A stretch of 64,000 nucleotides of DNA from Neobacillus sp. YX16 (lineage in GTDB: Bacteria > Bacillota > Bacilli > Bacillales > Cytobacillaceae), in NCBI RefSeq assembly GCF_030123505.1, contig NZ_CP126115.1:2556001-2620000 (forward strand), read 5' to 3'. Position numbers and translations under genes: made by a program. Of the stretch, positions 7,890 to 16,069 are shown one piece after another; the stretch's first letter is position 1, and the number at the start of each line of letters is the position of its first letter. The notes beneath the pieces were generated by a model, which did no database searches, had not been told where the DNA came from, and saw nothing but the letters and a program-made list of their open reading frames with translations.

Positions 7890-9350
7890 ATGAGTAACGA
7901 TAAAATATATTTAACAACAAGTTATGGAGCACCAGTTGGAGATAATCAAAATTCGATGACTGCGGGTTCTCGCGGACCAATATTAATCCAGGATGTGCAT
8001 TTACTTGAAAAACTGGCACATTTTAACCGTGAGCGTGTACCTGAAAGGGTTGTTCATGCGAAAGGTGCTGGAGCCCATGGATATTTTGAAGTCACCAATG
8101 ATATGTCAAAATACACAAAAGCAAAACTATTTAATGGGGTTAATAAGCGAACACCTATGTTCATTCGATTCTCAACTGTAGCTGGAGAATTAGGTTCAGC
8201 TGATACTGTACGTGATCCACGAGGCTTTGCTGTAAAGTTTTATACCGAGGAAGGTAATTACGATTTAGTAGGAAACAATACTCCGATTTTCTTTATCAGA
8301 GATGCTATTAAATTTCCTGACTTCATCCATACACAAAAAAGAGACCCGCGTACACATTTGAAGAATCCAAATGCGGTTTGGGATTTTTGGTCATTATCTC
8401 CAGAATCATTACACCAAGTAACGTACTTAATGGGAGACCGTGGTATACCAGCAACCCTTCGTCATATGAATGGTTATGGAAGTCATACCTTTAAATGGGT
8501 AAATGAAGAAGGTGAAGCTGTTTGGGTGAAATACCACTTTAAAACAGAGCAAGGCGTTAAAAATATGTCAAACGATGTAGCTGCTAAGCTTGCTGGTGAA
8601 AATCCAGATTATCATACAGAAGATTTATTTAATGCGATTGAAAAAGTCGACTTCCCTAAATGGAGGCTATATGTACAAATTATGCCTTTAGAAGACGCGA
8701 ATACTTATCGCTTCGATCCATTTGATGTAACCAAAATTTGGTCACATAAGGATTACCCATTAATTGAAGTAGGTCAAATGGTGTTAAATCGTAATCCAGA
8801 AAACTATTTTGCAGAAGTAGAGCAGGCAACCTTCTCACCTGGTACGCTGGTTCCTGGTATTGAGCCTTCTCCAGATAAGATGCTTCAGGGGCGTTTGTTT
8901 GCTTATTCGGATGCACATCGCTATCGGGTGGGTGTAAATCACAATCTACTGCCTATTAACACTCCAAAGGTAGTAGTAAACAACTATCAACGTGATGGTC
9001 AAATGCGAACTGACCATAATGGGGGCGGTTCAGTATACTATGAACCTAACAGCTTTGGCGGTCCAACAGAAGCACCTCAAACGAAAACAACTGCATTCCC
9101 TGTTTCTGGTGTTGCTGAAAGTGTTGCCTATGACCACAGCGATCACTATACACAAGCTGGCGACCTTTACCGGTTAATGTCTGAGGACGAGCGGGCTCGT
9201 TTAATTGAAACAGTGGTAGGAGCAATGAAGCCTGTTGAGAGAGATGATATTAAACTTCTTCAGATTCAACATTTTTATAAAGCAGATTCAGAGTATGGAG
9301 AGCGAGTAGCCAAAGGACTAGGCTTGGCCATTCCTCAGGAAGTAAAATAA
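7890..9350 (+). CDS. katA: Monofunctional heme catalase, small-subunit KatA type
   Basis: A 486-residue cytosolic catalase that disproportionates hydrogen peroxide; B. subtilis KatA has 483 residues. The distal active-site motif [15 protein letters not shown] carries catalytic His56. The distal Asn lies in VGNNTPIFF. The proximal heme ligand is Tyr339 in [12 protein letters not shown]. Start: ATG behind GAGGTG. The gene is monocistronic, with a PerR box and sigma-A promoter upstream and a terminator just after the stop, which fits the vegetative peroxide-inducible catalase rather than a spore catalase. Confidence 0.96.
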   Translation: MSNDKIYLTTSYGAPVGDNQNSMTAGSRGPILIQDVHLLEKLAHFNRERVPERVVHAKGAGAHGYFEVTNDMSKYTKAKLFNGVNKRTPMFIRFSTVAGELGSADTVRDPRGFAVKFYTEEGNYDLVGNNTPIFFIRDAIKFPDFIHTQKRDPRTHLKNPNAVWDFWSLSPESLHQVTYLMGDRGIPATLRHMNGYGSHTFKWVNEEGEAVWVKYHFKTEQGVKNMSNDVAAKLAGENPDYHTEDLFNAIEKVDFPKWRLYVQIMPLEDANTYRFDPFDVTKIWSHKDYPLIEVGQMVLNRNPENYFAEVEQATFSPGTLVPGIEPSPDKMLQGRLFAYSDAHRYRVGVNHNLLPINTPKVVVNNYQRDGQMRTDHNGGGSVYYEPNSFGGPTEAPQTKTTAFPVSGVAESVAYDHSDHYTQAGDLYRLMSEDERARLIETVVGAMKPVERDDIKLLQIQHFYKADSEYGERVAKGLGLAIPQEVK

Positions 9351-9360
9351 AATATCGAAA

Positions 9361-9404
9361 TAACAAAAAGGCTGTTCATTTTGGACAGTCCTTTTGTTAT
9401 TTTT
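9361..9404 (+). terminator. Terminator after katA
   Basis: TAACAAAAAGG-CTGT faces ACAG-TCCTTTTGTTA with one bulge, followed by TTTTT. Confidence 0.82.
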
Positions 9405-9496
9405 AGATTATTTAATATAATATTGCTAAATTTCGACACCTTTTTTAACACCCTCATATTAAAGTAGTGCATAAGAGAAAAGGGAGATAGACTTAA

Positions 9497-10345
9497 ATGA
9501 ATAACAAAACAGCTATTGTAACCGGTACCTCAAGCGGATTTGGATTAAGTACTTCTGTAGAGTTAGCACGAAAGGGATTTACTGTTATTGCTGCCATGAG
9601 AAACAGCAATAAAAGCAGTGAGCTTTTGCAGCGAGCAAGGAAGCATGGAGTTGAATCCAAAATCATCGTTCATGAATTAGATGTTACGAATGAAGGGTCA
9701 ATCAAGGCCTTTCAAACATGGATAAACGAGGAGTTTGGAAGAGTAGACGTATTGATTAATAATGCTGGATATGCTGGCGCTGGGTTTGTGGAAGAAGTAT
9801 CGATGGATGAATATCGTCAACAATTTGAAACGAATGTTTTCGGAGTTTTCGCCGTTACCAAGGCCATTTTGCCTTTAATGAGGATACAAAAACAGGGGTG
9901 TATTATCAATATTAGCAGTATTAGCGGGAAAGTAGCTTTTCCTGGTCTTTCACCCTATGCTGCCTCAAAGCATGCCATCGAGGGCTGGAGTGAAAGTCTC
10001 CGCTTAGAAATGCAGCCATTTGATGTGAAGGTAGTATTGGTTGAACCTGGTTCCTACAAAACCAATATCTGGTCAACAGGTAAACAGGTTGCAGAAGAAT
10101 CATTAAAGTCTCACTCTCCATATCAGGATTATATGCAAAGCATTGAAAAATATATTGCAGAAGGGGAAAACAGCTTTGGCGACCCCGAGGATGTGGCAAG
10201 AAAAATAGCTAAGATTGCAACAATGGGAAACCCGGATTTTAGGTACCCAATTGGCCGTGGAGTTAAAGCTACAATTATATTGAAAAATTTTTTACCATGG
10301 GGACTTTGGGAAAAAATAATACTAAGTAAATTGTTTATAAAATAG
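9497..10345 (+). CDS. Short-chain dehydrogenase/reductase
   Basis: A 282-residue classical SDR oxidoreductase. The cofactor motif TGTSSGFG is at residues 9-16, NNAGYAG lies near residue 90, and the catalytic Ser/Tyr/Lys set is in ISSISG and YAASKHAIEGW. The C-terminal extension after residue 220 ends in a hydrophobic stretch (TIILKNFLPWGLWEKIIL), seen in retinol-dehydrogenase-like SDRs that lie against membranes. Upstream AAGGGAG supports the ATG. No conserved neighbours, so the substrate is unknown. Confidence 0.85.
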   Translation: MNNKTAIVTGTSSGFGLSTSVELARKGFTVIAAMRNSNKSSELLQRARKHGVESKIIVHELDVTNEGSIKAFQTWINEEFGRVDVLINNAGYAGAGFVEEVSMDEYRQQFETNVFGVFAVTKAILPLMRIQKQGCIINISSISGKVAFPGLSPYAASKHAIEGWSESLRLEMQPFDVKVVLVEPGSYKTNIWSTGKQVAEESLKSHSPYQDYMQSIEKYIAEGENSFGDPEDVARKIAKIATMGNPDFRYPIGRGVKATIILKNFLPWGLWEKIILSKLFIK

Positions 10346-10442
10346 AGCATCTTATTATTAGATGTTGTCGTTTTTAGGAAGGAATTTTAGGAGTAAAGTG
10401 AGAATAGTAGATATATAAGCAACAAAAAGAGGAGTGATAGGA

Positions 10443-10913
10443 TTGGAAATTCAAGTACTTGAAAAAGAAGAAATAAAGGTAATTGGAATTTCACGGAGTG
10501 GCACTTATTCTCAAATGTACAACATACCAGATTTATTTAATGAAATGAAAGAAAGGTTAGAGGAGGTACCTAATCAAACAAATGATGCAATCTTAATCGC
10601 GCCCTTTCATAGCAGAGAAACAGAATTCACCTTTTATGTAACGACACCAGTCGAAAAGGTAGAAAATGTCCCTGATGGTATGGTCGGATTTACCATTCCC
10701 CGCAAGAATTATGTTTATTCTTCCTATAAAGGAAGTCTTGAAGAATTAGAAAATACATACAGGCAAATGTTAGTTTGGATGCAAGAGTATGGGTATGAGT
10801 TAGACAATCATGCCTTGAGCTTAAAAGTGCTTAAAGAAAATGAATTTGATAGTGGAGGCGGCATGCATTTTGAACTTTATCTGCCTGTGAAAAGCTATAA
10901 GGATACCTACTAA
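10443..10913 (+). CDS. GyrI-like / effector-binding domain protein
   Basis: A 156-residue stand-alone domain of the GyrI-like (AraC/BmrR effector-binding, SOUL-related) superfamily. The N-terminal MEIQVLEKEEIKVIGISRSG, the mid-segment FYVTTPVEKVENVPDGMVGF and the C-terminal MHFELYLPVK are typical. Such proteins bind small hydrophobic or cationic ligands, or inhibit gyrase; which applies is not visible. I chose TTG at 10443 because AGAGGAG (10428-10434) lies 8 bp before it; the in-frame GTG at 10434 would overlap that site. Confidence 0.72.
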   Translation: MEIQVLEKEEIKVIGISRSGTYSQMYNIPDLFNEMKERLEEVPNQTNDAILIAPFHSRETEFTFYVTTPVEKVENVPDGMVGFTIPRKNYVYSSYKGSLEELENTYRQMLVWMQEYGYELDNHALSLKVLKENEFDSGGGMHFELYLPVKSYKDTY

Positions 10914-11005
10914 AGACTGAATTTTGGGGAGAAGATTTTGTTTCCTCTTTCTTTTTTTAGCATTTCTCATTATTATTATGTATACTAATAGTAATCATAT
11001 TGAAT

Positions 11006-11146
11006 ATTCCTTCGGGGTCAGGTGAAAATCCTAACCGGCGGTGATGAAGCATAGCTTCTTAGTCCGTGACCCGGTTAACAATTGTTAAGCGGTGGATCTG
11101 GTGCAAATCCAGAGCCGACAGTTAAAGTCTGGATGGGAGAAGGAAA
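11006..11146 (+). promoter_or_regulatory. FMN riboswitch (RFN element)
   Basis: The conserved RFN core is clear: ATTCCTTCGGGGTCAGGTGA near the 5' end, CCTAACCGGCGGTGA, AGTCCGTGACCC, then TGGATCTGGTGCAAATCCAG and CCGACAGTTAAAGTCTGGAT, closing with GGGAGAAGGA. It senses FMN and controls the rib genes downstream through the terminator at 11213. Confidence 0.97.
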
Positions 11147-11212
11147 AAAATCTGGTTTAGCCAAGGGAGTAGTTTACCCTTTTTTAAGCTCTATTTTCTT
11201 ATTGCCTTTTCC

Positions 11213-11256
11213 AAGGACCCTGAAGTGTTTTATCTCTTCAGGGTCCTTTTTTATTC
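11213..11256 (+). terminator. FMN riboswitch terminator
   Basis: A perfect 13-bp stem, AAGGACCCTGAAG/CTTCAGGGTCCTT, with a 10-nt loop and a T-rich tail. It lies between the aptamer and ribE and is the expression platform that stops transcription when FMN is bound. Confidence 0.93.
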
Positions 11257-11324
11257 TTTTATGAGTGTTAGGAAAGAAGTATTTTTTCAAGGATTTGCAA
11301 AAAATAGGTAAGGAGGTCAAAGCT

Positions 11325-11984
11325 ATGTTTACCGGTATTATTGAAGAATTAGGAGTAGTAGTCAATATCCAGCGAAGCGGTGAATCATTTGTTCTTACAA
11401 TTGATGCAAAAAAAATTCTTAAGGATGTGCATCTTGGAGACAGTATCTCGGTAAACGGAGTTTGCCTGACTGTCACCAGCTTTTCTGGCAATCAGTTTAC
11501 AGTAGATGTTATGCCTGAGACCGTGAAAGCATCCAGTTTACAATCCCTGAAACGTGGGGCCAAAGTGAATCTTGAAAGAGCGATGGCAGCAGGAGGCAGG
11601 TTTGGAGGTCATTTTGTTTCAGGTCATATTGATGGAACTGGCGTAATAAAAAGTAAAAAACAAGTTGAAAATGCAATTTATTACGAAATTGAGGCCTCTC
11701 CAGAAATATTAAGGTATGTAATCGAAAGAGGTTCAATTGCCGTTGACGGGACAAGCTTGACTGTATTTGGAGTTACAAATGAAACGTTTACTTTATCACT
11801 CATCCCCCATACATTATCTGAGAGTATTATTGGTCTTAAGGAATCAGGTGATATTGTCAATTTAGAATGCGATATGATTGGAAAGTATGTTGGACATTTT
11901 TTAACGAGCAGTCAAAATAATAGTAAAAAGAAGAGTCCATCCGGTATTAGCGCGAGTTTTTTAGAAGAGAATGGTTTTCTATAG
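11325..11984 (+). CDS. ribE: Riboflavin synthase (alpha chain)
   Basis: A 219-residue trimeric enzyme that dismutates two 6,7-dimethyl-8-ribityllumazine molecules into riboflavin and a pyrimidine. The two internally repeated lumazine-binding barrels are visible: MFTGIIEELG and GDSISVNGVCLTV in the first, MAAGGRFGGHFVSGHIDGTG and GSIAVDGTSLTV in the second. The start is the ATG at 11325 behind AAGGAGG (11310-11316); the longer reading from 11265 lacks homology. First gene after the FMN riboswitch; the usual ribD is absent. Confidence 0.95.
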   Translation: MFTGIIEELGVVVNIQRSGESFVLTIDAKKILKDVHLGDSISVNGVCLTVTSFSGNQFTVDVMPETVKASSLQSLKRGAKVNLERAMAAGGRFGGHFVSGHIDGTGVIKSKKQVENAIYYEIEASPEILRYVIERGSIAVDGTSLTVFGVTNETFTLSLIPHTLSESIIGLKESGDIVNLECDMIGKYVGHFLTSSQNNSKKKSPSGISASFLEENGFL

Positions 11985-12020
11985 TTACATCAAAATTGTT
12001 TTAGAAAGGGGAGATTAGCA

Positions 12021-13148
12021 TTGTTTGATAATATGGAAGAAGCATTGAATGATTTAAAAGAAGGTAAAGTCATCATTGTTTGTGATGACGAAGACAGAGA
12101 AAATGAAGGTGACTTTATCTCTTTAGCTGAAAAGGCTACACCAGAGGTAATCAATCTAATGGCTACACATGGTAGAGGATTAATCTGCGTTCCAATTGAC
12201 GAGGACTTAGCACAGAAACTTGAACTTTTTCCAATGGTTGCAGTTAATACAGATGTGCATGGTACGGCGTTTACAGTCAGTATTGACCATAAATATTCAA
12301 CCACAGGTATTTCTGCCTTTGAGCGTTCCGCAACTGTATTAAGCATGCTTGACCCTGAATCTAAGCCTTCTGATTTCAAGAGACCAGGTCATATATTCCC
12401 TTTAGTGGCCAAAAAAGGCGGAGTTTTGAGGAGAACAGGTCACACTGAGGCGGCAGTAGATTTGGCAAGATTATGCGGATCTATGCCTGCAGGAGTCATT
12501 TGTGAAATCATGAATGAAGATGGCACAATGGCACGTGTGCCGGAGTTGCGGAAAATTGCCGATGAGCTTAATGTGAAGATGATCACCATTAAAGATTTAA
12601 TTGAATACCGCAATAAAAAAGACAAGCTAGTTAAACGAGAAGTGGAAATAAATTTACCAACGGAATTTGGTGATTTTAAGGCTGCAGGGTATTCAAATGT
12701 TATTGATGGAAAAGAACATTTAGCATTAATAAAAGGAGAAATAAATTCTGAGAATCCTATCCTTGTTCGTGTGCATTCAGAGTGTTTAACAGGCGATGTT
12801 TTTGGGTCGTACCAATGTCAGTGCAGACCACAGTTACATGCAGCATTAACACAAATTGAACAGGAAGGAAATGGTGTGCTCCTATATATACGTCAGGGAG
12901 GCAGTGGTTTACTTGATAAATTGCGGGAGGATAGTCATAACACCTTCGAGGGAAATGAAAGGAATGGAATTGGAGAAGAGCTAAGGGAATTTGGCATCGG
13001 TGCCCAAGTTTTAAAAGATTTAGGGATTAGAAAAATGAAGTTGTTAACCAATAACCCGCGAAAAATTAAAGGCATTAAGGGATATGATCTTGAAATCGTC
13101 GAAACCGTTCCCTTGCAAATGGAATTACACGAGGAAAAAGTAAAATAA
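12021..13148 (+). CDS. ribBA: RibBA: DHBP synthase fused to a divergent GTP cyclohydrolase II domain
   Basis: Residues 1-200 form 3,4-dihydroxy-2-butanone-4-phosphate synthase, with [19 protein letters not shown] and GHTEAAVDL intact. Residues about 205-375 are GTP cyclohydrolase II. Its zinc cysteines survive (Cys255, Cys266, Cys268), but RCDCGPQL reads QCQCRPQL. The signature RQEGRGIGL reads RQGGSGLL, the catalytic tyrosine (E. coli Tyr105) is replaced by Asp, the general-base Asp126 by Glu320, and about seven residues are missing; Arg322 is kept. Total length is 375, against about 398 in B. subtilis. DHBP synthase is probably active; GCHII activity is doubtful. TTG start behind AAAGGGGAG. 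Confidence 0.9.
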   Translation: MFDNMEEALNDLKEGKVIIVCDDEDRENEGDFISLAEKATPEVINLMATHGRGLICVPIDEDLAQKLELFPMVAVNTDVHGTAFTVSIDHKYSTTGISAFERSATVLSMLDPESKPSDFKRPGHIFPLVAKKGGVLRRTGHTEAAVDLARLCGSMPAGVICEIMNEDGTMARVPELRKIADELNVKMITIKDLIEYRNKKDKLVKREVEINLPTEFGDFKAAGYSNVIDGKEHLALIKGEINSENPILVRVHSECLTGDVFGSYQCQCRPQLHAALTQIEQEGNGVLLYIRQGGSGLLDKLREDSHNTFEGNERNGIGEELREFGIGAQVLKDLGIRKMKLLTNNPRKIKGIKGYDLEIVETVPLQMELHEEKVK

Positions 13149-13177
13149 AAAACTAAAAAATATATGGAGGTTTTAAC

Positions 13178-13645
13178 ATGAGTAATTTTTATGAAGGTAA
13201 TTTAGTAGGATCAGGTTTAAAAATTGGAATTGTTGTGGGACGTTTTAATGAATTTATTACCAGCAAATTGCTGAGCGGTGCACAGGATGCCTTAAAAAGA
13301 CATGGTGTAAGTGAGGAAGATGTGGACATCGCATGGGTGCCAGGAGCATTTGAAATTCCGCTAATTGCTCAAAAAATGGCAAATAGTAAAAAGTATGATG
13401 CTGTTATTACATTAGGTACCGTTATTCGCGGTTCCACACCACATTTTGACTATGTATGTAATGAAGTAGCCAAGGGTGTTTCAAAAATTAATCTCGATAG
13501 CGGCATCCCCGTTATTTTTGGAGTTTTAACAACAGATTCGATTGAACAAGCAATTGAGCGAGCAGGAACAAAGGCTGGAAATAAAGGATGGGATGTAGCG
13601 ACTGGTGCCATTGAAATGGCTAATTTAATCCGAAATATGGAATAA
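13178..13645 (+). CDS. ribH: 6,7-dimethyl-8-ribityllumazine synthase
   Basis: A 155-residue lumazine synthase that condenses the pyrimidine intermediate with dihydroxybutanone phosphate and in Bacillus assembles into a 60-subunit capsid. Key parts seen are [10 protein letters not shown], the substrate loop VPGAFEIPL, the [14 protein letters not shown] segment with the catalytic His, and [17 protein letters not shown]. Length is normal and no key residue is missing. A TGGAGG site precedes the ATG. Last gene of the riboswitch operon. Confidence 0.96.
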   Translation: MSNFYEGNLVGSGLKIGIVVGRFNEFITSKLLSGAQDALKRHGVSEEDVDIAWVPGAFEIPLIAQKMANSKKYDAVITLGTVIRGSTPHFDYVCNEVAKGVSKINLDSGIPVIFGVLTTDSIEQAIERAGTKAGNKGWDVATGAIEMANLIRNME

Positions 13646-13732
13646 TAAGATCGTTTTTGAAGAAATTTGTGAAAAATGATACATTTAAATTTTTATTCGA
13701 TATAATAGGTCTATCATAAAAATATTTAAAGA

Positions 13733-13936
13733 ATAGGTGCTTAAATCTTTTTCTTAAAGATTTTTAGCTTAAAAGGGAAGTTTGGTTAAATGCCAACGCG
13801 GTCCCGCCACTGTAAATGGGAGCAACCTACAATATGTCACTGTCAATTTGATGGGAAGACGTAGGAAGTCATGACCATGAGCCAGGAAACCTGCCTAATT
13901 CTTGTGCACCAAAAGACCTACGAGGATAGGGAGATG
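13733..13936 (+). promoter_or_regulatory. Cobalamin riboswitch
   Basis: Adenosylcobalamin-type aptamer. The conserved parts are AAAAGGGAAGTTTGGTTAAA, CCAACGCGGTCCCGCCACTG, the TGGGAGCA segment, and the B12 box ATGAGCCAGGAAACCTGCC near 13877-13895. The terminator at 13981 is its expression platform, and the cobalamin uptake and salvage genes follow directly. Confidence 0.96.
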
Positions 13937-13980
13937 TGGACGACTAGAATCATTTTTTATAATGGAATCTATTCAAACCA

Positions 13981-14019
13981 ACATCTCTACGTTATTGTAG
14001 AGGTGTTTTTTGTTTTTTG
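13981..14019 (+). terminator. Cobalamin riboswitch terminator
   Basis: ACATCTCTAC pairs with GTAGAGGTGT (one G-T pair) over a 6-nt loop, followed by TTTTTTGTTTTTT. It lies just before btuF. Confidence 0.88.
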
Positions 14020-14073
14020 GGTGCAGGCTTTTTTATGATGTATTTTGACTTAAAAGTCATAGGGGGAAGAAAA

Positions 14074-15039
14074 ATGAAAAAATTATCATCATTATTACTT
14101 ATTCTATTGTTAACAATAGGTGCTTTGGCAGCATGTGGTGAACAGAAAGAACCTGTAAAGGATGAAGGAAACAGCAGCACTGAGCAAAAAGGAGAAGAAA
14201 CAGCCTTTCCAGTAACCATAAAAGATGCATTAGATAATGAGGTTACGATAGAGGCAAAACCCGAAAAAATTGTTTCTGTTATACCGAGTAACACAGAGAT
14301 TGCTTTTGCCTTAGGACTTAATGAAGAAATTGTAGGTGTATCTAATTTTGACAATTTTCCTGAAGAAGCAGCATCAAAAGAGAAAATCGGTGATATGGAA
14401 CTAAATATCGAAAAAATTATTTCTTTACAACCCAATCTCGTATTGGCACATGAATCAACTGCTGATAATGGGAAAGAAGGACTTCAACAGCTTAGAGATG
14501 CTGGAATTGCCGTTTTAATTATTAATGACGCTCTAAATTTCGAAGAGGTGTATGACACAATCAACGTGATTGGAAAAGCTACAGGTGAAACAAAGGCTGC
14601 GGAGGATTTAATTAAAGGGATGCAGGATAAATTAGCTGAAATTAAAGCCAAGGCGGGCGAAATAAAGGAAAAGAAAAAGGTGTTTGTAGAGGTATCTCCT
14701 GCTCCAGAAGTGTTTACAACGGGAAAAAACACATTTATGGATGAAATGATCAGTTTGATTAATGCTGAAAATATTGCAAACGATCAAGAAGGATGGGTTA
14801 AAATGGATCAAGAATCAATCATTGATCGAAACCCGAATGTCATCATTACTACATATGGTTTTTATACTGAAAATGCTACAGAATTAGTGTTAGGTAGACA
14901 AGGCTGGGAAAATGTCAATGCGATTAAGAATAAGCAAGTTATCGATGTAGATTCTGACACTGTAACACGTTCAGGTCCAAGGATTGTTGAAGGAGTAGAG
15001 GAACTTGCAAAGGCTGTCTATCCGGAAGTTTTTAAATAA
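14074..15039 (+). CDS. btuF: Cobalamin/corrinoid-binding lipoprotein
   Basis: A 321-residue substrate-binding lipoprotein of an ABC importer (class III, BtuF/FhuD fold), anchored outside the membrane. The signal peptide ends in LAAC (Cys21), followed by a Glu/Lys/Ser-rich linker. The fold motifs are KIVSVIPSNTEIAFALG and EKIISLQPNLVLAHES; a long helix around residues 180-215 joins the two lobes. The start is the ATG at 14074 behind AGGGGG; longer in-frame readings overlap the riboswitch terminator. Control by the cobalamin riboswitch makes B12 or corrinoid the likely ligand rather than a siderophore. Confidence 0.92.
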   Translation: MKKLSSLLLILLLTIGALAACGEQKEPVKDEGNSSTEQKGEETAFPVTIKDALDNEVTIEAKPEKIVSVIPSNTEIAFALGLNEEIVGVSNFDNFPEEAASKEKIGDMELNIEKIISLQPNLVLAHESTADNGKEGLQQLRDAGIAVLIINDALNFEEVYDTINVIGKATGETKAAEDLIKGMQDKLAEIKAKAGEIKEKKKVFVEVSPAPEVFTTGKNTFMDEMISLINAENIANDQEGWVKMDQESIIDRNPNVIITTYGFYTENATELVLGRQGWENVNAIKNKQVIDVDSDTVTRSGPRIVEGVEELAKAVYPEVFK

Positions 15040-16066
15040 TAAAGTATTAGCCTATTTGATAGCAGGAAGCTTCCTGCTCCTTTCAATTTTATTGGGTATT
15101 TCGATAGGAACCGTTTCGGTTCCTATCTTTACCATTATCCAAATCATAATATCGAAGCTATTTGGCTTAATTTCACTAGATCAAATTGACCCCATGTTTT
15201 CGAGTATTGTTTTAAACATTCGTTTACCACGAGTTATATTGGCTGGTTTAGTAGGAGCATCACTAGCGATTGCAGGAGCGGCCTTTCAAGGTCTATTAAG
15301 GAATCCATTAGCGGATCCCTATACGTTAGGCGTATCATCAGGTGCGTCCGTCGGGGCGGTACTCACTTTGTTTTTTAACCTATCAATCCCTATAATCGGA
15401 AGCTTTACGCTGCCATTACTCAGCATTTTGTTTTCATGGGTTACGATTTTTTTGGTACTGGCTTTCGCCCGAAAAATTGAACGCTCGATGAGAGTGGAAA
15501 CGATTATCTTAACGGGAATCATCTTTAGTTCCTTTCTCGGTGCCATTATTTCACTCATGATTGCCTTAACTGGTGATGAGCTTAGGCAAATTATTGGCTG
15601 GCTCTTGGGAAGTGTATCGATGAGAGGCTGGGAATACATAAAAATTATTTCACCTTTTTTTGTACTAGGATCTGTCATACTTATTTTTAATGCAAAAGAA
15701 TTAAATGCCATGTCCTTCGGTGAAGAACGAGCCCACCATTTAGGGGTAAACGTTCAAAAGAGAAAATTGATGATCCTGACTGCAGGATCGATTTTGACAG
15801 GAGCTGCAGTTGCGGTTTCAGGAACGATTGGTTTTGTGGGACTGGTGATTCCACATCTTTCTCGATTATTATGGGGTCCCGATCATAGGCACCTGCTTCC
15901 ACTATCAATCATTACGGGAAGTGGATTTTTAATTGTAGCAGATTTAATCTCAAGAACAATTATTTCCCCAACTGAGCTGCCGATTGGAGTCATAACGGCT
16001 TTATTTGGTGCCCCGGTATTTGCGTTAATTCTGTTACAGAGAAAAAGAACGGAAAGAAGTGGATAA
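15005..16066 (+). CDS. btuC: Cobalamin ABC importer permease
   Basis: A 353-residue FecCD/BtuC-family permease with about ten membrane helices. Family landmarks are NIRLPRVILAGLVGASLAIAG, GLLRNPLADPYTLGVSSGAS and, near the C terminus, TIGFVGLVIPHLSRLLWGPDHR, which contacts the ATPase. The TTG at 15005 follows AAGGAG (14990-14995) and overlaps btuF by 35 bp; no later ATG or GTG precedes the first helix. It sits 3 bp before btuD, so the importer components are coupled. Confidence 0.93.
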   Translation: MQRLSIRKFLNNKVLAYLIAGSFLLLSILLGISIGTVSVPIFTIIQIIISKLFGLISLDQIDPMFSSIVLNIRLPRVILAGLVGASLAIAGAAFQGLLRNPLADPYTLGVSSGASVGAVLTLFFNLSIPIIGSFTLPLLSILFSWVTIFLVLAFARKIERSMRVETIILTGIIFSSFLGAIISLMIALTGDELRQIIGWLLGSVSMRGWEYIKIISPFFVLGSVILIFNAKELNAMSFGEERAHHLGVNVQKRKLMILTAGSILTGAAVAVSGTIGFVGLVIPHLSRLLWGPDHRHLLPLSIITGSGFLIVADLISRTIISPTELPIGVITALFGAPVFALILLQRKRTERSG

Positions 16067-16069
16067 AGG

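Noticed and set aside
8680..8916. Minus-strand open frame inside katA
   Set aside because: Antisense shadow with no ribosome site, while the katA frame carries all catalase motifs.
11265..11324. Longer N terminus for riboflavin synthase from 11265
   Set aside because: The added 20 residues have no family counterpart, and AAGGAGG sits directly before the ATG at 11325.
12840..12990. Sequencing frameshift as the cause of the odd RibBA motif
   Set aside because: The frame is continuous, gaps are multiples of three, and conserved blocks on both sides stay in the same frame; a frameshift pair is not needed to explain it.
14017..14073. Longer N terminus for the BtuF lipoprotein
   Set aside because: It would overlap the riboswitch terminator tail and spoil the lipoprotein signal peptide.
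15319..15711. Minus-strand open frame of 130 codons inside btuC
   Set aside because: Low-complexity antisense reading of membrane helices; the plus strand codes a full BtuC permease.
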